A stretch of DNA of 64,000 nt, taken from the NCBI GenBank assembly GCA_958295945.1, contig OY282386.1:1116001-1180000 (forward strand), in the 5' to 3' direction. The stretch is from Candidatus Poribacteria bacterium (GTDB taxonomy: Bacteria > Poribacteria > WGA-4E > WGA-3G). Below are positions 8,813 through 17,852 of the stretch, piece after piece. Under the pieces are notes generated by a model. It was not told the DNA's origin and ran no database searches. It was given only the letters and a program-made list of their open reading frames with translations. A program made the translations under genes and the position numbers. Within the stretch, counting starts at the first letter, position 1; the number at the start of each line of letters is the position of its first letter.

Positions 8813-10022
8813 GAATCTTGCTTACATCCCATATTTGAAGAAGACCACCGTAGCCGCCACCAGCAAGTGTGCGACCATCTGGAGAAAACTCTATTACGCT
8901 ACTACCAAGAAATCCACCTGTTGCAAGCAACGCGACGGGGGTGAGTGTATCAACGGACCAAAGAGCTATTCCTTTTACATCGCAGACTGCAAGCATCTTA
9001 CCATCGGGTGAAAAGGCAATGTCGCTTATTCGTCGATCCAGAACTTCATGATATATTTGCCATTCTGGCAATGACCATATAGTCAATCCATTGTTAGCTG
9101 CAAGTCCGAAAAAACGATTATCAGGTGAAAAGTCGATTGATCGAATATCCTTTGAAGTAGACGATCTTTCTGCTGGAACTTTACCCTCTTTTCGTTTGGG
9201 TTCCTGTATTTCTGGATCATCTCTATCAATAATTTCGTAGAGTTGCTGTTTTTGTAGAGTCCAGATTTTTACGTGTGGTCTCCAATTTCTGTTCTCGTCA
9301 AGCATCTCACCTGCTGCTGCAATCCAATTTCCATCATGAGAAAAATCAATTGCTCTATAACGATGACTCATACATTCATTACTATAATCTGTAGGTATAT
9401 TGTGACGTAAAATATCAATATTTCTCTCAGGATAAGGATCTATTCTCTCTAATCCATCCAGTGAAATTGAGTGCCAACCCATCTTGGGCGGTAACAATAT
9501 TTTTCCCCTTATATTTTTAGGTGCGTTGACATCCCATAATGTTAAGTTAACATTATCCGTTGCAATGTTATTGCCTAAAGGAGAAATTGCGAAATCTGAA
9601 GATGCTATGTGTAGTGTACTTATTTTACTACCCGAAGTACTATCCCAAATCTCAAGTGTCCAGAAAGTCTTGGTGGCAATCCAATTTTCGGTAGGTGAGA
9701 ATCCTATACCAATCATGTTGGTAAATTCAGCATCGTCTCTTTGAAATTCTAATGATAACTGTGGAGAATCGGGCTTGTTTCTATGCCACACTTTTACAAA
9801 ATTACCACCACCAGCAGTTGCAATTATCTCTGGATTCTTTGGGTCATAAGCAATGTGTCTTATAGACCCACCATGTGAAAATGTAGCAACGGGAGCGATT
9901 GGTCTCATCCGCTCTAAAGTCGTTGTTTGGTTGTCACTCCACTGATGCCATGTGGAAAAACCCAGAAGACCAATAGTGATGAAAACAGTAAAAATGAAGA
10001 GAGTCTTTTTGAGGAATGACAT
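8802..10022 (-). CDS. Membrane-anchored WD40 repeat protein, tandem paralogue
   Basis: The protein is ~406 residues from ATG 10022; a TTG at 10043 would add seven residues. The anchor segment (LFIFTVFITIGLLGFS) is followed by WHQWSDNQTTTLERM and then WD40 blades with FSPDG/FSHDG motifs and VKVW/IWD ends. It matches the 7628-8812 product closely in the first ~90 residues and in the last blades (FSPDGRTLAGGGYGG), and differs in the middle, where it has a loop rich in R, K, P and E. This is a tandem duplicate that diverged internally. Role unknown. Confidence 0.87.
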   Translation of the reverse strand: MSFLKKTLFIFTVFITIGLLGFSTWHQWSDNQTTTLERMRPIAPVATFSHGGSIRHIAYDPKNPEIIATAGGGNFVKVWHRNKPDSPQLSLEFQRDDAEFTNMIGIGFSPTENWIATKTFWTLEIWDSTSGSKISTLHIASSDFAISPLGNNIATDNVNLTLWDVNAPKNIRGKILLPPKMGWHSISLDGLERIDPYPERNIDILRHNIPTDYSNECMSHRYRAIDFSHDGNWIAAAGEMLDENRNWRPHVKIWTLQKQQLYEIIDRDDPEIQEPKRKEGKVPAERSSTSKDIRSIDFSPDNRFFGLAANNGLTIWSLPEWQIYHEVLDRRISDIAFSPDGKMLAVCDVKGIALWSVDTLTPVALLATGGFLGSSVIEFSPDGRTLAGGGYGGLLQIWDVSKIHEN

Positions 10023-10091
10023 GACTTTTTGTAAAGTTTCCAATGCGTTGCTTCTAAAATCCTACCAAAAGGTTGATTTTACAATTCAAAT

Positions 10092-12197
10092 CTAACCAGG
10101 AAATAGTTTTTTCACAAACGAAGTGATTGTACTTTCATTCTCGTCAATAAGGTTTATTACCCGATACGCCATATTCCCGTGTATGTCAATAATCTGAATT
10201 CTAATCTGATTCTGTGCGTATTCAGGATAATTAAATGTAACAGTAGCTTGTTCTTCCGCATTCATAGTAAGGTAATCATGTAGGACTAAGATTTTACCTC
10301 TATGTTTTCTATCCCAATCTGTATTATTTCTCTCTTGGTTGATGTTCCACTGGTATCCAGGAAGAGGGTATGGGTTAGTCGGTTTAACTAACAGCCGCAC
10401 CTGATGAATCCCATTAGAATCTTGTATCTGTAATTTCAATTTTCCTGGCATCGGTGAGAGTTTTTCTATTGAGGCAGGGGTATCATAAAAAGTCTGGTTG
10501 GAATTGAAATACCGTGATTTACTCAACCATTCAGCACTACTCTTTGACAAATGGGTTTTATTTCTTCCATAGGACATTATGTAGGATGGGTCTCGCAGAT
10601 CGTTGTCTAATCCAAATGTGTATCCCAAATGCCTCGCAACTGAAACTGTTGAATATCCTTCGTCTTCTGATGTCATGATTAAGTCTCCACCACGTAACCC
10701 TGTCATCTCGTCAATGTAATTAACTGTAGAAGGATTTGTGTTTGCACTTAGGATTCCACCTTCTAATTTGCCTAAAACATCGCTAATTTCCACAACGATT
10801 ATGTTGATATTATTGGAGGAATCAAAAATCTGCTCTACTTCATTTCTAACTTTCTTATCAGTGTTGATGAAATAATAATCTTCAGTCGTCCTGCCTTCAA
10901 TTAGGTATATCTTGGCAGCATTCTCCCCATTTTTTTCAACAGATACCGTTTTTCTGCCGAATCCGTGTCGTTCCATTTCGTTAGCAAAGAGATTTTGAAC
11001 ATCATTAATTAAGTGATTCAATTTCTGTGTGATATCTGGTCGGGGTGTTTGGTCACTTGGCAAGAAATATATCAGTTTTACAACATCAGAAAACTGCTCA
11101 TTTTGTTGTGAAAAAATGTCCTCATCAATTTCCCAGACTCGCAATAATCCATCATTTCCACCACCTGCAACAAAGTTCCTGTCATGTGAGATGTCAACAC
11201 AGTTTACCCATCGTGAATATCCTTCTATTGAAAGAACACGTTCACCATTTTCAACTGTCCATAATTCAATCTCATTATGTCCACCACTGACAAGAATCCT
11301 AGCATCTGATGAGAAAGCCAAATCATTGACATACCCCGCAGGGATATCTGAGTTGACGTGCCAATTTGTTGGAGAAAGTAGGTGTATGTCTTTATCATTC
11401 TCAGCAATAGCGAGTACCGGATTCTCTGCATCAGGTAAAAACTTCAGTTTTTCAACCCATTTCACCTTATCAGATTTTACATTGAAATTTGATTTTCTTA
11501 CGGCATTATTTTCAACTATTTCCCAGATATTAACATCACCACTCACTCTATCTGCTGCGGATAATAGTCTACCATCTGCAGAAAATGATAAATGTTCAGC
11601 GAGTCCTTTAGAACGTAGCTTTGGACCTTTTATTGGTTGTGTTGATGTGCGTATATCCCACAACTGTACACCACCAATTGTGCCAATGGCTAACCATTTG
11701 CCATCAGGTGAAAAAATGGAATCTCTACCTATAGAATTGAAAGTATTGACATTCTGTTTTGTTTTGATATTCCATAGTTTTGTGCCATCCTTCAATCCAC
11801 TTAGTGCGAGCAGCTTACCATCTGGCGAAAATGAAACTGAATTTCCTTTGAGGTTAGCTAACGGTTCTGATGGATAATTCAAACGCCATAATTTTACTTT
11901 GTCATCACTACTTCTACTCACAAATAGCGATGTATCAATGGGTGAAAATGCGACAGATTCAATTCTTCCACCGTGTTCCAATGTGGCGATTAGTTCAGGT
12001 TTATCGGGAACTTTCGCAAATTTCTGTCTTATTTCGTCTGGTATTTCTGCATGTCGCGGCATTATTGGCGGTAGTGCTTCACTCTTTGATGACAAATACT
12101 TTGGTGTGTCTCGCGTCTTTAGTTTGAGAAAAAAGACAAAACCTATTGAAACGGTGATACCTAATACAAATACAGCCAAGAACTTCTTAAAGGACAT
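10092..12197 (-). CDS. WD40 propeller fused to a degenerate metzincin-like domain
   Basis: This 701-residue protein has a membrane anchor (LAVFVLGITVSIGFVFFL), then about seven WD40 blades to around residue 360. A ~200-residue region follows that resembles a zinc metalloprotease. The segment at 520-545 reads VARHLGYTFGLDND then RDPSYIMSYG, aligning with the metzincin consensus HExxHxxGxxH plus a Met-turn (IMSYG). The three zinc histidines and catalytic Glu are replaced (R522, H523, Y526, N532), so protease activity is unlikely. The last ~140 residues look like an Ig-type beta domain. It is first in a minus-strand WD40 array; GAGGT precedes the ATG. Confidence 0.85.
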   Translation of the reverse strand: MSFKKFLAVFVLGITVSIGFVFFLKLKTRDTPKYLSSKSEALPPIMPRHAEIPDEIRQKFAKVPDKPELIATLEHGGRIESVAFSPIDTSLFVSRSSDDKVKLWRLNYPSEPLANLKGNSVSFSPDGKLLALSGLKDGTKLWNIKTKQNVNTFNSIGRDSIFSPDGKWLAIGTIGGVQLWDIRTSTQPIKGPKLRSKGLAEHLSFSADGRLLSAADRVSGDVNIWEIVENNAVRKSNFNVKSDKVKWVEKLKFLPDAENPVLAIAENDKDIHLLSPTNWHVNSDIPAGYVNDLAFSSDARILVSGGHNEIELWTVENGERVLSIEGYSRWVNCVDISHDRNFVAGGGNDGLLRVWEIDEDIFSQQNEQFSDVVKLIYFLPSDQTPRPDITQKLNHLINDVQNLFANEMERHGFGRKTVSVEKNGENAAKIYLIEGRTTEDYYFINTDKKVRNEVEQIFDSSNNINIIVVEISDVLGKLEGGILSANTNPSTVNYIDEMTGLRGGDLIMTSEDEGYSTVSVARHLGYTFGLDNDLRDPSYIMSYGRNKTHLSKSSAEWLSKSRYFNSNQTFYDTPASIEKLSPMPGKLKLQIQDSNGIHQVRLLVKPTNPYPLPGYQWNINQERNNTDWDRKHRGKILVLHDYLTMNAEEQATVTFNYPEYAQNQIRIQIIDIHGNMAYRVINLIDENESTITSFVKKLFPG

Positions 12198-12550
12198 AAA
12201 ATGTACCTCAGTTTTCTGAAGATAATAATTCTATACCGATATATTGACTTTCACAAATTTGTTGCTTTAGCAAACTATATTATAACACATTAATTAGAAA
12301 ATAATTAAGGACATTTATTCTTTTGTCAGGATTATTCTGTTTTAGGATTTCCTTAACTCCTACGAATTGTCAAAGGCGATAAGTGCGGATTCTCATCCGC
12401 ACAATATGCGTCAATTTAGCAACCCCAACCCGCTGTAGGCGCGCTTTGTCCGCGCGCAAGGCTTTCCTGGAATGATATATCTATGTCAAAACCATTCAAC
12501 ATGAAAAGCTTGATATTATATGGATATGGGAATAACTTACAGATTGTTTT
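12198..12550. other. Intergenic spacer with two palindromes
   Basis: This ~350-base spacer lies upstream of the WD40 array and downstream of lpxI. The side near 12200-12310 is very AT-rich and probably holds the array promoter, though no clean -35/-10 pair stands out. Two palindromes sit at 12383-12402 and 12439-12457. No gene is seen. Confidence 0.45.
12383..12457. repeat. Pair of short palindromes
   Basis: 12383-12402 is an 8-bp perfect stem (GTGCGGAT / ATCCGCAC) with a TCTC loop. 12439-12457 is a 6-bp GCGCGC stem around TTTGTCC, preceded by GTAGG like the palindromes at 1489 and 7137. Both resemble the other dispersed hairpins in layout but not in stem sequence. Confidence 0.55.
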
Positions 12551-13354
12551 TCATTCAACAGCAACAATTGAAATTTTCCAGTCATCTGCCTGTTTACATA
12601 TAACTTCAGTATCCATCACAAAAGTACGGTTCGCTTCAACAGCCAATACGCTTGCTTTAGCCTGATTCAGAGTTTGTAGTGTTTTCATTCCCACTGTTGG
12701 CACATCGGTACGGAAGTCGTGATTTTTAGATGCGGCTTTTGCTACTACAACGCCTTTTCCTCCTAATTCTCCTCCTCTTAGAATAGTCCTATCAGTGCCT
12801 TCTATAGCTTCTATTGCGATGATAATTTGGTTTTTAATTACAACTGTCTGTCCGATGTCCATGTTTGCTGTTTGTCGTGCAGTCTGTATTCCGATATCTA
12901 TGTCTGTCCACTGTGCTCTATTCGGTTCACGTTTTGTGAGAACACCTGGTTCAGGTAATAGGTGGGATAAGAAGTGATCTTGTGTGAGGATGGAAAGTCC
13001 TGCAGATTGGAAGTGATTGAGCACAGCAGAAACGATTGCGGAGGGTTTTTTACTGCGATTTCGTGCCATTATCTTGATAGCGGTTGTATCAAGTTTTAGA
13101 GGGTGCAACAGGATACTTGGTTCAATTTTACCGATAATGACAATTTCACTGGCATTTAGATCAAGTAGTGTGCGTGTGATTTTCTGTACCTGACCGACAC
13201 CAAAATTATAGACTTCACATGACAAATCATCAAATCTTTGGTTTTCATCTTTGGTAATTTGTATGATTATCGGTTTTCTACCGTGTGTGACTGCATTTTG
13301 TGCAACTAAAGATGGAAGTTGTCCTGCACCTGCAATAATACCAAGTTTTTCCAC
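12551..13354 (-). CDS. lpxI: UDP-2,3-diacylglucosamine pyrophosphatase LpxI-like
   Basis: The 267-residue protein matches the LpxI (DUF1009) family along its length: N-terminal LGIIAGAGQLPSLVA, IIGKIEP near residue 75, then DIGQTVVIKN, EAIEGTDRTI and the glycine-rich GGELGGKGVVVAKAA. The end is DVPTVGMKTLQTL. LpxI hydrolyses UDP-2,3-diacylglucosamine to lipid X plus UMP in lipid A synthesis, acting on the inner face of the inner membrane. Its presence implies lipid A. It stands apart from other lpx genes; the permease gene follows upstream on the same strand at ~60 bases. Confidence 0.92.
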   Translation of the reverse strand: MEKLGIIAGAGQLPSLVAQNAVTHGRKPIIIQITKDENQRFDDLSCEVYNFGVGQVQKITRTLLDLNASEIVIIGKIEPSILLHPLKLDTTAIKIMARNRSKKPSAIVSAVLNHFQSAGLSILTQDHFLSHLLPEPGVLTKREPNRAQWTDIDIGIQTARQTANMDIGQTVVIKNQIIIAIEAIEGTDRTILRGGELGGKGVVVAKAASKNHDFRTDVPTVGMKTLQTLNQAKASVLAVEANRTFVMDTEVICKQADDWKISIVAVE

Positions 13355-13415
13355 GACAGTGTTCCCTTTATGATAGTGTATTATGGAAAGTAAGCACTCT
13401 GCAAGAGAATTATGT

Positions 13416-14657
13416 TTAGGTATGTCTTATTGCATCAATGGGACTCAGTTTTGCTGCTTGACTGGCAGGATAGTACCCAAAAAAGAGACCTACAGCAGTG
13501 CCTGCGGCAACAGATGTTAGGACTGATTTGAACGTGATGACTGATGGCCATCCAAGTGCTCCATCAAGAAAAACATCCACTGCCAAAGAGAAACCTTGTC
13601 CAACAATTGCCCCTAATCCGATACCGAGAATACTTCCAAATAAACACAAAAGGATTGATTCCGTAAGAAATTGAAACCTAATATGATACTTTTTCGCACC
13701 GACAGCTTTCCGTAAACCGATCTCAGGAATACGTTCTGTTACAGACACAAGCATTATATTGAGAATACCGATTCCTCCGACTATCAATGCTACGGATGCG
13801 ATAATGACTAACACTAACTCAATAATAAAGATAGTCCTTTTGGCACTTTCAATTCCTTTCTGTGCTTGCCATGTTCTAAAGAAAGTATCGTCACCACCGT
13901 GGTTGCGTCGAATGACTGTCTGTACCTCTTTCACTGCTTGGTTAACTACAAGTGGACTCTTCGCACGTACCATAATGTGTCCAACGTTGTCGTGTCCCCA
14001 AAACCTTGTCTGTGCAGTCGTTATGGGGATAAAGATCATGTTGTCATCACTCTTACCAGCTTCTAACCCAGGTCCACGACTCTCCATTATACCGATAACA
14101 CTAAATCTCTTATTGTTAATTGAAACTTCCTTGCCAATTGGATCCATACCCTTAAATTGTTCTTTCCAGACCTGAGAACCGATTACACAAACTTTATTCC
14201 AAAGATCCATATCCGTATCTGCGAGGAATCTTCCTATTTCAGCATGCCACTGTCGGACACCTTGATATTCAACGGTAGTTGCTCGCATATAGGTTGGTTG
14301 ATGTTTACCCTCAACTTCAAAGTTGATGTAATAACTCCCTTCAACAGTAGCAATTTCAACAGATGGACACTGATGTAAAACATCTCGTAGGTCATTCATA
14401 TTGAGATGGTGTGGACTGTTGTTATCTCTCCATCTACCGTTAACTCTAATCTTCCCTGGACGGTAGACACCAAACATACTTGGACCGCCTATCTTTTCAA
14501 ATTCCAACATCACCAGTTTTTCTGCTCCCGCACCTAATGACATCATAGCAATAACACCGGCAATACCGATAGTTATTCCTAATAGAGTCAGGACAGTTCT
14601 GAGTTTGCTTGCACGGAGTGCTGAAAATGCTGTGATTAAGTTTTCAAGTATTCTCAT
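13416..14657 (-). CDS. MacB/YknZ-type ABC transporter permease
   Basis: This 413-residue permease has an N-terminal transmembrane segment (TLLGITIGIAGVIAMMSLGAG), a large periplasmic MacB-PCD domain (about 45-270), and three C-terminal FtsX-type helices with the motif ERIPEIGLRKAVGAKK. It would pair with an ATPase of the MacB/LolD type for export of peptides, lipids or lipoproteins, or for mechanotransmission. No ATPase or membrane-fusion gene lies beside it, so its partners are encoded elsewhere. It is on the same strand as lpxI and ~90 bases from the sulfatase-fold gene, so it may be the tail of that operon or independent. Confidence 0.9.
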   Translation of the reverse strand: MRILENLITAFSALRASKLRTVLTLLGITIGIAGVIAMMSLGAGAEKLVMLEFEKIGGPSMFGVYRPGKIRVNGRWRDNNSPHHLNMNDLRDVLHQCPSVEIATVEGSYYINFEVEGKHQPTYMRATTVEYQGVRQWHAEIGRFLADTDMDLWNKVCVIGSQVWKEQFKGMDPIGKEVSINNKRFSVIGIMESRGPGLEAGKSDDNMIFIPITTAQTRFWGHDNVGHIMVRAKSPLVVNQAVKEVQTVIRRNHGGDDTFFRTWQAQKGIESAKRTIFIIELVLVIIASVALIVGGIGILNIMLVSVTERIPEIGLRKAVGAKKYHIRFQFLTESILLCLFGSILGIGLGAIVGQGFSLAVDVFLDGALGWPSVITFKSVLTSVAAGTAVGLFFGYYPASQAAKLSPIDAIRHT

Positions 14658-14748
14658 AAGTTACTTCTTGGTGAGTTTGTAACAGTTATATTAGTGGACA
14701 GTATACAATTGAATCTATTGAAAAGCAAACAATCTTGAAGAATATATC

Positions 14749-16203
14749 CTATTCACCAGGATAAAGTCTGCTGAAATAAGGTGAATAACCTGCAGGACCC
14801 GGGTATCCATCCCAAAAGACAACATCGGTTGGAAATTCATTCTTACCTTCACTACGCAGCCAATCCATCAATGCAGGATCAATCCCACGTTGCGAAATCT
14901 CATCGACTGCAGTTGCATGTAGTTTCGCAACGACATCCTGGTGTTGATCTTCAACATAGTCCAACGAACCGAGTTTTATCAATCTTGAGTTTTCAGGTTT
15001 TGTTGCAACCTCTATATTCCATTCTTGGTCAAATGCCGTAAAGAGGACAGCTTTTTCTCTATTGCCTGCTTGTCTCCATCTTTCAACACTTCCACCTGAT
15101 AAGGCGATCTTTCTCTCTCCAGATTTCCCTTGACGTGCAGGTGTTAAAAAGTCGTGTCCTTCAAGACCTTCTGGCAAATCTTGTCCAAGAATATTAAGAA
15201 TAGTTGGGAAGAAATCCTGTGGTTGCACAATGACATTACTTCGTCCGGTATCTCCTTCAGGTAAACGGACGAACAGTGGAACGTGTCCTACCTGTTCACG
15301 AATAGGTTGTCCTTTACCAAATGATCCACGTTCCGCAACATTTGTGCCATGATCACCAGTGAGAATAACTGCTGTCCTCTTATCAAGTCCTGTGGATTCC
15401 AGTGCGTCCACGAATTGTCCGAAGCAATGATCCATCCACGTCACCTTTGCTGCGTATTGATGTTTGATGTGTTCTCTTGCTTCATCTGAAAGGACATCTT
15501 TGTTTCTTCCACCGAGACTGCGTGGATCAATGTTTCCATCATATCCAGCACGTTTATCGTATTTAAGCATGAATTCTGGTGGAGCATCCCAAGGCTCATG
15601 CGGGTCAAAGCAATCAACCCATAGGAAGAAGTTCTCTCTTTTTGAATTATCTTTCAAAAACTGTGCTGCAGTGTTGAATAATTTAGCACAGTTCCAATCC
15701 TCAAGTGTTTTGCGATTTCTGTTTGCACGAGAATAACTTCGTAGCATATTTGATTGAAATGCCTGATCACCTAAACAATCAAAGAGTGCTTCTTTCTTCC
15801 AATTCTCAGGCCACGGAACAGTGTCCATAATCCAATCCCGGTCTACTTCAGCACCTCTAATAAATGTCCATGCATGGAAGGGCCAATCGAAGTTATGTCC
15901 ACCATTAACAAGGTGCGGCGTATCGTGAATGAGTTGTGTTGCGTATCCGCGCTGTGCAAGTGTTCGGGGGAGTGTTTGCCGTTCATGACGAAGTGGTTTC
16001 CACGGATGGAAAGGAGCCCCATATTGACCCGTAATAACATCTGTCCGATAGGGTATTGTCGGGAAACTTGCTAAGAAAGCGCGATCAAATGCCCATGAAT
16101 TCTCTGCAAATCGGTCGAAGTTAGGCGTTTCTATCCAATCATTTCCGTTTGCTCCAATATAATCATAACGTAGTGTATCAATAACAATGTAAGCGATGTT
16201 CAT
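14749..16203 (-). CDS. Sulfatase-fold hydrolase with Thr at the formylglycine position
   Basis: This ~484-residue alkaline-phosphatase-superfamily protein carries metal motifs VIDTLRYD near the N-terminus and LTGDHGTN near residue 310, plus a DPHEPW segment typical of sulfatases. At the site where sulfatases have C/S-x-P-x-R (converted to formylglycine) it reads T49-I-P-Y-R53. A threonine nucleophile is known in phosphodiesterases of this superfamily, so it may be a phospho- or phosphonate hydrolase rather than a sulfatase. I start at ATG 16203; an upstream start adds nine residues. There is no signal peptide. It is the last gene of a five-gene operon with PhyH and Gfo/Idh/MocA genes. Confidence 0.88.
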   Translation of the reverse strand: MNIAYIVIDTLRYDYIGANGNDWIETPNFDRFAENSWAFDRAFLASFPTIPYRTDVITGQYGAPFHPWKPLRHERQTLPRTLAQRGYATQLIHDTPHLVNGGHNFDWPFHAWTFIRGAEVDRDWIMDTVPWPENWKKEALFDCLGDQAFQSNMLRSYSRANRNRKTLEDWNCAKLFNTAAQFLKDNSKRENFFLWVDCFDPHEPWDAPPEFMLKYDKRAGYDGNIDPRSLGGRNKDVLSDEAREHIKHQYAAKVTWMDHCFGQFVDALESTGLDKRTAVILTGDHGTNVAERGSFGKGQPIREQVGHVPLFVRLPEGDTGRSNVIVQPQDFFPTILNILGQDLPEGLEGHDFLTPARQGKSGERKIALSGGSVERWRQAGNREKAVLFTAFDQEWNIEVATKPENSRLIKLGSLDYVEDQHQDVVAKLHATAVDEISQRGIDPALMDWLRSEGKNEFPTDVVFWDGYPGPAGYSPYFSRLYPGE

Positions 16204-16250
16204 AAAATTGCTCCGTTGGTTATGGCACAATGATTGTGCCTTTTTTTATC

Positions 16251-16997
16251 TTACCATTTTGGGATTGCTCCGAGAAGTAACTTCTGCTTTGGTGAGCCTT
16301 CTTCACGAAGTTTTGTGACGCGGGGTCCGTTAAAGGGTTCGCGAGATTTCATCCATGCGTTCTGATAGCACATCAAACAGACACGCCTCTGTTTATCTGA
16401 TGTATTTGCAGCACCCCGATGCCACGTCCATCCATCAAACATCACTGCTTGTCCTGGTGAAACTAACACGCGTTTTTCGTCTGGAAGCTGAACAGGACTC
16501 GGTGGTGGACGGAATGGTGCCCTATGACTACCGGGTTGCACCACTGTCGGACCCGCTTCATCAGTAACTTCGTCAAGATAGTATCCGCAGTTAATTTGCG
16601 CAGGTAGACTACCATAAGGTGTACCGAACGGATCTACTGGCCAAGGACCATCACGGTGCCAATTTTGGTCTGCAGTTCCAGGTTCCGTAATACGTGCAGT
16701 AGCACTGTGGAGTTGGACGCAAGTACCTAATATTGCCTCCATCCGTTTCATCACTGGAGGGTTGTCAAGGAGAAATGCAAACCTGTCATCCTCTTCAAGC
16801 AGTTCCCCGATGAATTGACTTTTGTCGCGTCTTTCATAACTTTCATCAAGCGCATTACGTAGAGATTCAATCTGTTCAGGGGTCGCAGCATCATCTACAA
16901 TGAGGTATCCCCATTTTAGGAAAAAGTTCACCTCCTGTTGCAATTGATAATCAAGTTCAACGTTCAAATGTGGAGGTACTACCGGTCCTTCTGCCAT
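16251..16997 (-). CDS. Phytanoyl-CoA dioxygenase (PhyH) family protein
   Basis: This 248-residue Fe(II)/2-oxoglutarate oxygenase has a complete facial triad: H114-x-D116 in NWHRDGPW and distal H193 in WTWHRGAANTS, with arginines at about 204-205 for 2-oxoglutarate. The core motif VVQPGSHRAPF is also present. It is one of three PhyH genes in this operon and lies 3 bases downstream of the next, so translation is probably coupled. The substrate is unknown; the neighbours suggest successive oxidation of a modified sugar, sulfate ester or lipid. Confidence 0.92.
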   Translation of the reverse strand: MAEGPVVPPHLNVELDYQLQQEVNFFLKWGYLIVDDAATPEQIESLRNALDESYERRDKSQFIGELLEEDDRFAFLLDNPPVMKRMEAILGTCVQLHSATARITEPGTADQNWHRDGPWPVDPFGTPYGSLPAQINCGYYLDEVTDEAGPTVVQPGSHRAPFRPPPSPVQLPDEKRVLVSPGQAVMFDGWTWHRGAANTSDKQRRVCLMCYQNAWMKSREPFNGPRVTKLREEGSPKQKLLLGAIPKW

Positions 16998-17000
16998 TGT

Positions 17001-17825
17001 CTATTCCTCCTTAATGGCTGCTCGGTCTGCAGCTGCCCACTGTTCCCACCGTTCTTCGTCAGACTGGAGAAAACCTGAGTTGCATCGGGGTTGTAGTTGC
17101 TCATCAACACCGAGAAGACGCATATATTGATGGTTGTTTGCTGCTTTTGCATCAGCAAGAATCTTTTGTGTATGGGGTCCGGTGTGATGGTCAGTATGTT
17201 TAAGCCATGTTAAGTTGTAATAAATACTAAAGAAATAACGGAGTTGACCAGAAGTATTTGGTGTTCCTGAATGAATGAGACCGTTATGTGTTATTACAAC
17301 GTCACCAGCTTTCATATTTATGATGGTTTCATTTGGATGTGGAACTCCACGGTTTGCCTCTTCAATGGTTATAGGTTTTCTATGTGAACCGACAATCACA
17401 CGGAGAGGACCAAAGGCTTCCGTTAGGTCTTGTAGGTATGATATTGCATTAATAGCATTGGGTCGATGGTATGCATCCGTAAACGGAACATGTGCCCATC
17501 TATCTCGGTGCCACCCTGAAACTCTCCCTGCTGCTTTTTCTTGTTCAATTGAAGGAAATGCAGCAAGTGTTAAGTTATCTAACTGCACGAAAGGTCCCAT
17601 TACCTTTTCCAGAAATCCTAAGATAGTTGGGTGAGAAACAGCAGACCACATCAGTTCTGGTGCTAATTCAAGTGTGTTTGCAAACCATGTTTGCCCATTA
17701 TGTTCTGCCGAGAGTTCTTTGTGTTTCTCTTTCCAGATTTCCATCTGTTCTTCGTCAAAAACTTTTTCAAAGATAGTAAAACCGTCGGTCTTGTAGTCTT
17801 CAAGTCGTTGTTCTAATGATGGCAT
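17001..17825 (-). CDS. Phytanoyl-CoA dioxygenase (PhyH) family protein
   Basis: This 274-residue protein has H106-x-D108 in GWHRDRW, distal H185 in LIHSGTPNTS, and R196 in LRYFFS. VIVGSHRKPI is the usual core motif. The active site is complete, unlike the upstream paralogue at 18814. The overall length and C-terminal extension (LLGVDEQLQPR) differ from the adjacent 16251 gene, so the two are not recent duplicates. It is encoded between the Gfo/Idh/MocA gene (28 bases upstream) and the second PhyH gene. Confidence 0.92.
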   Translation of the reverse strand: MPSLEQRLEDYKTDGFTIFEKVFDEEQMEIWKEKHKELSAEHNGQTWFANTLELAPELMWSAVSHPTILGFLEKVMGPFVQLDNLTLAAFPSIEQEKAAGRVSGWHRDRWAHVPFTDAYHRPNAINAISYLQDLTEAFGPLRVIVGSHRKPITIEEANRGVPHPNETIINMKAGDVVITHNGLIHSGTPNTSGQLRYFFSIYYNLTWLKHTDHHTGPHTQKILADAKAANNHQYMRLLGVDEQLQPRCNSGFLQSDEERWEQWAAADRAAIKEE

Positions 17826-17852
17826 GTTGTATCCTATAAAAAATATGAATAA

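Noticed and set aside
11029-11877. 282-codon plus-strand ORF opposite the large WD40 gene
   Set aside because: It is the antisense shadow of repeated SPDG codons; the opposite strand encodes regular WD40 blades. Its Ser/Pro-rich translation matches no fold.
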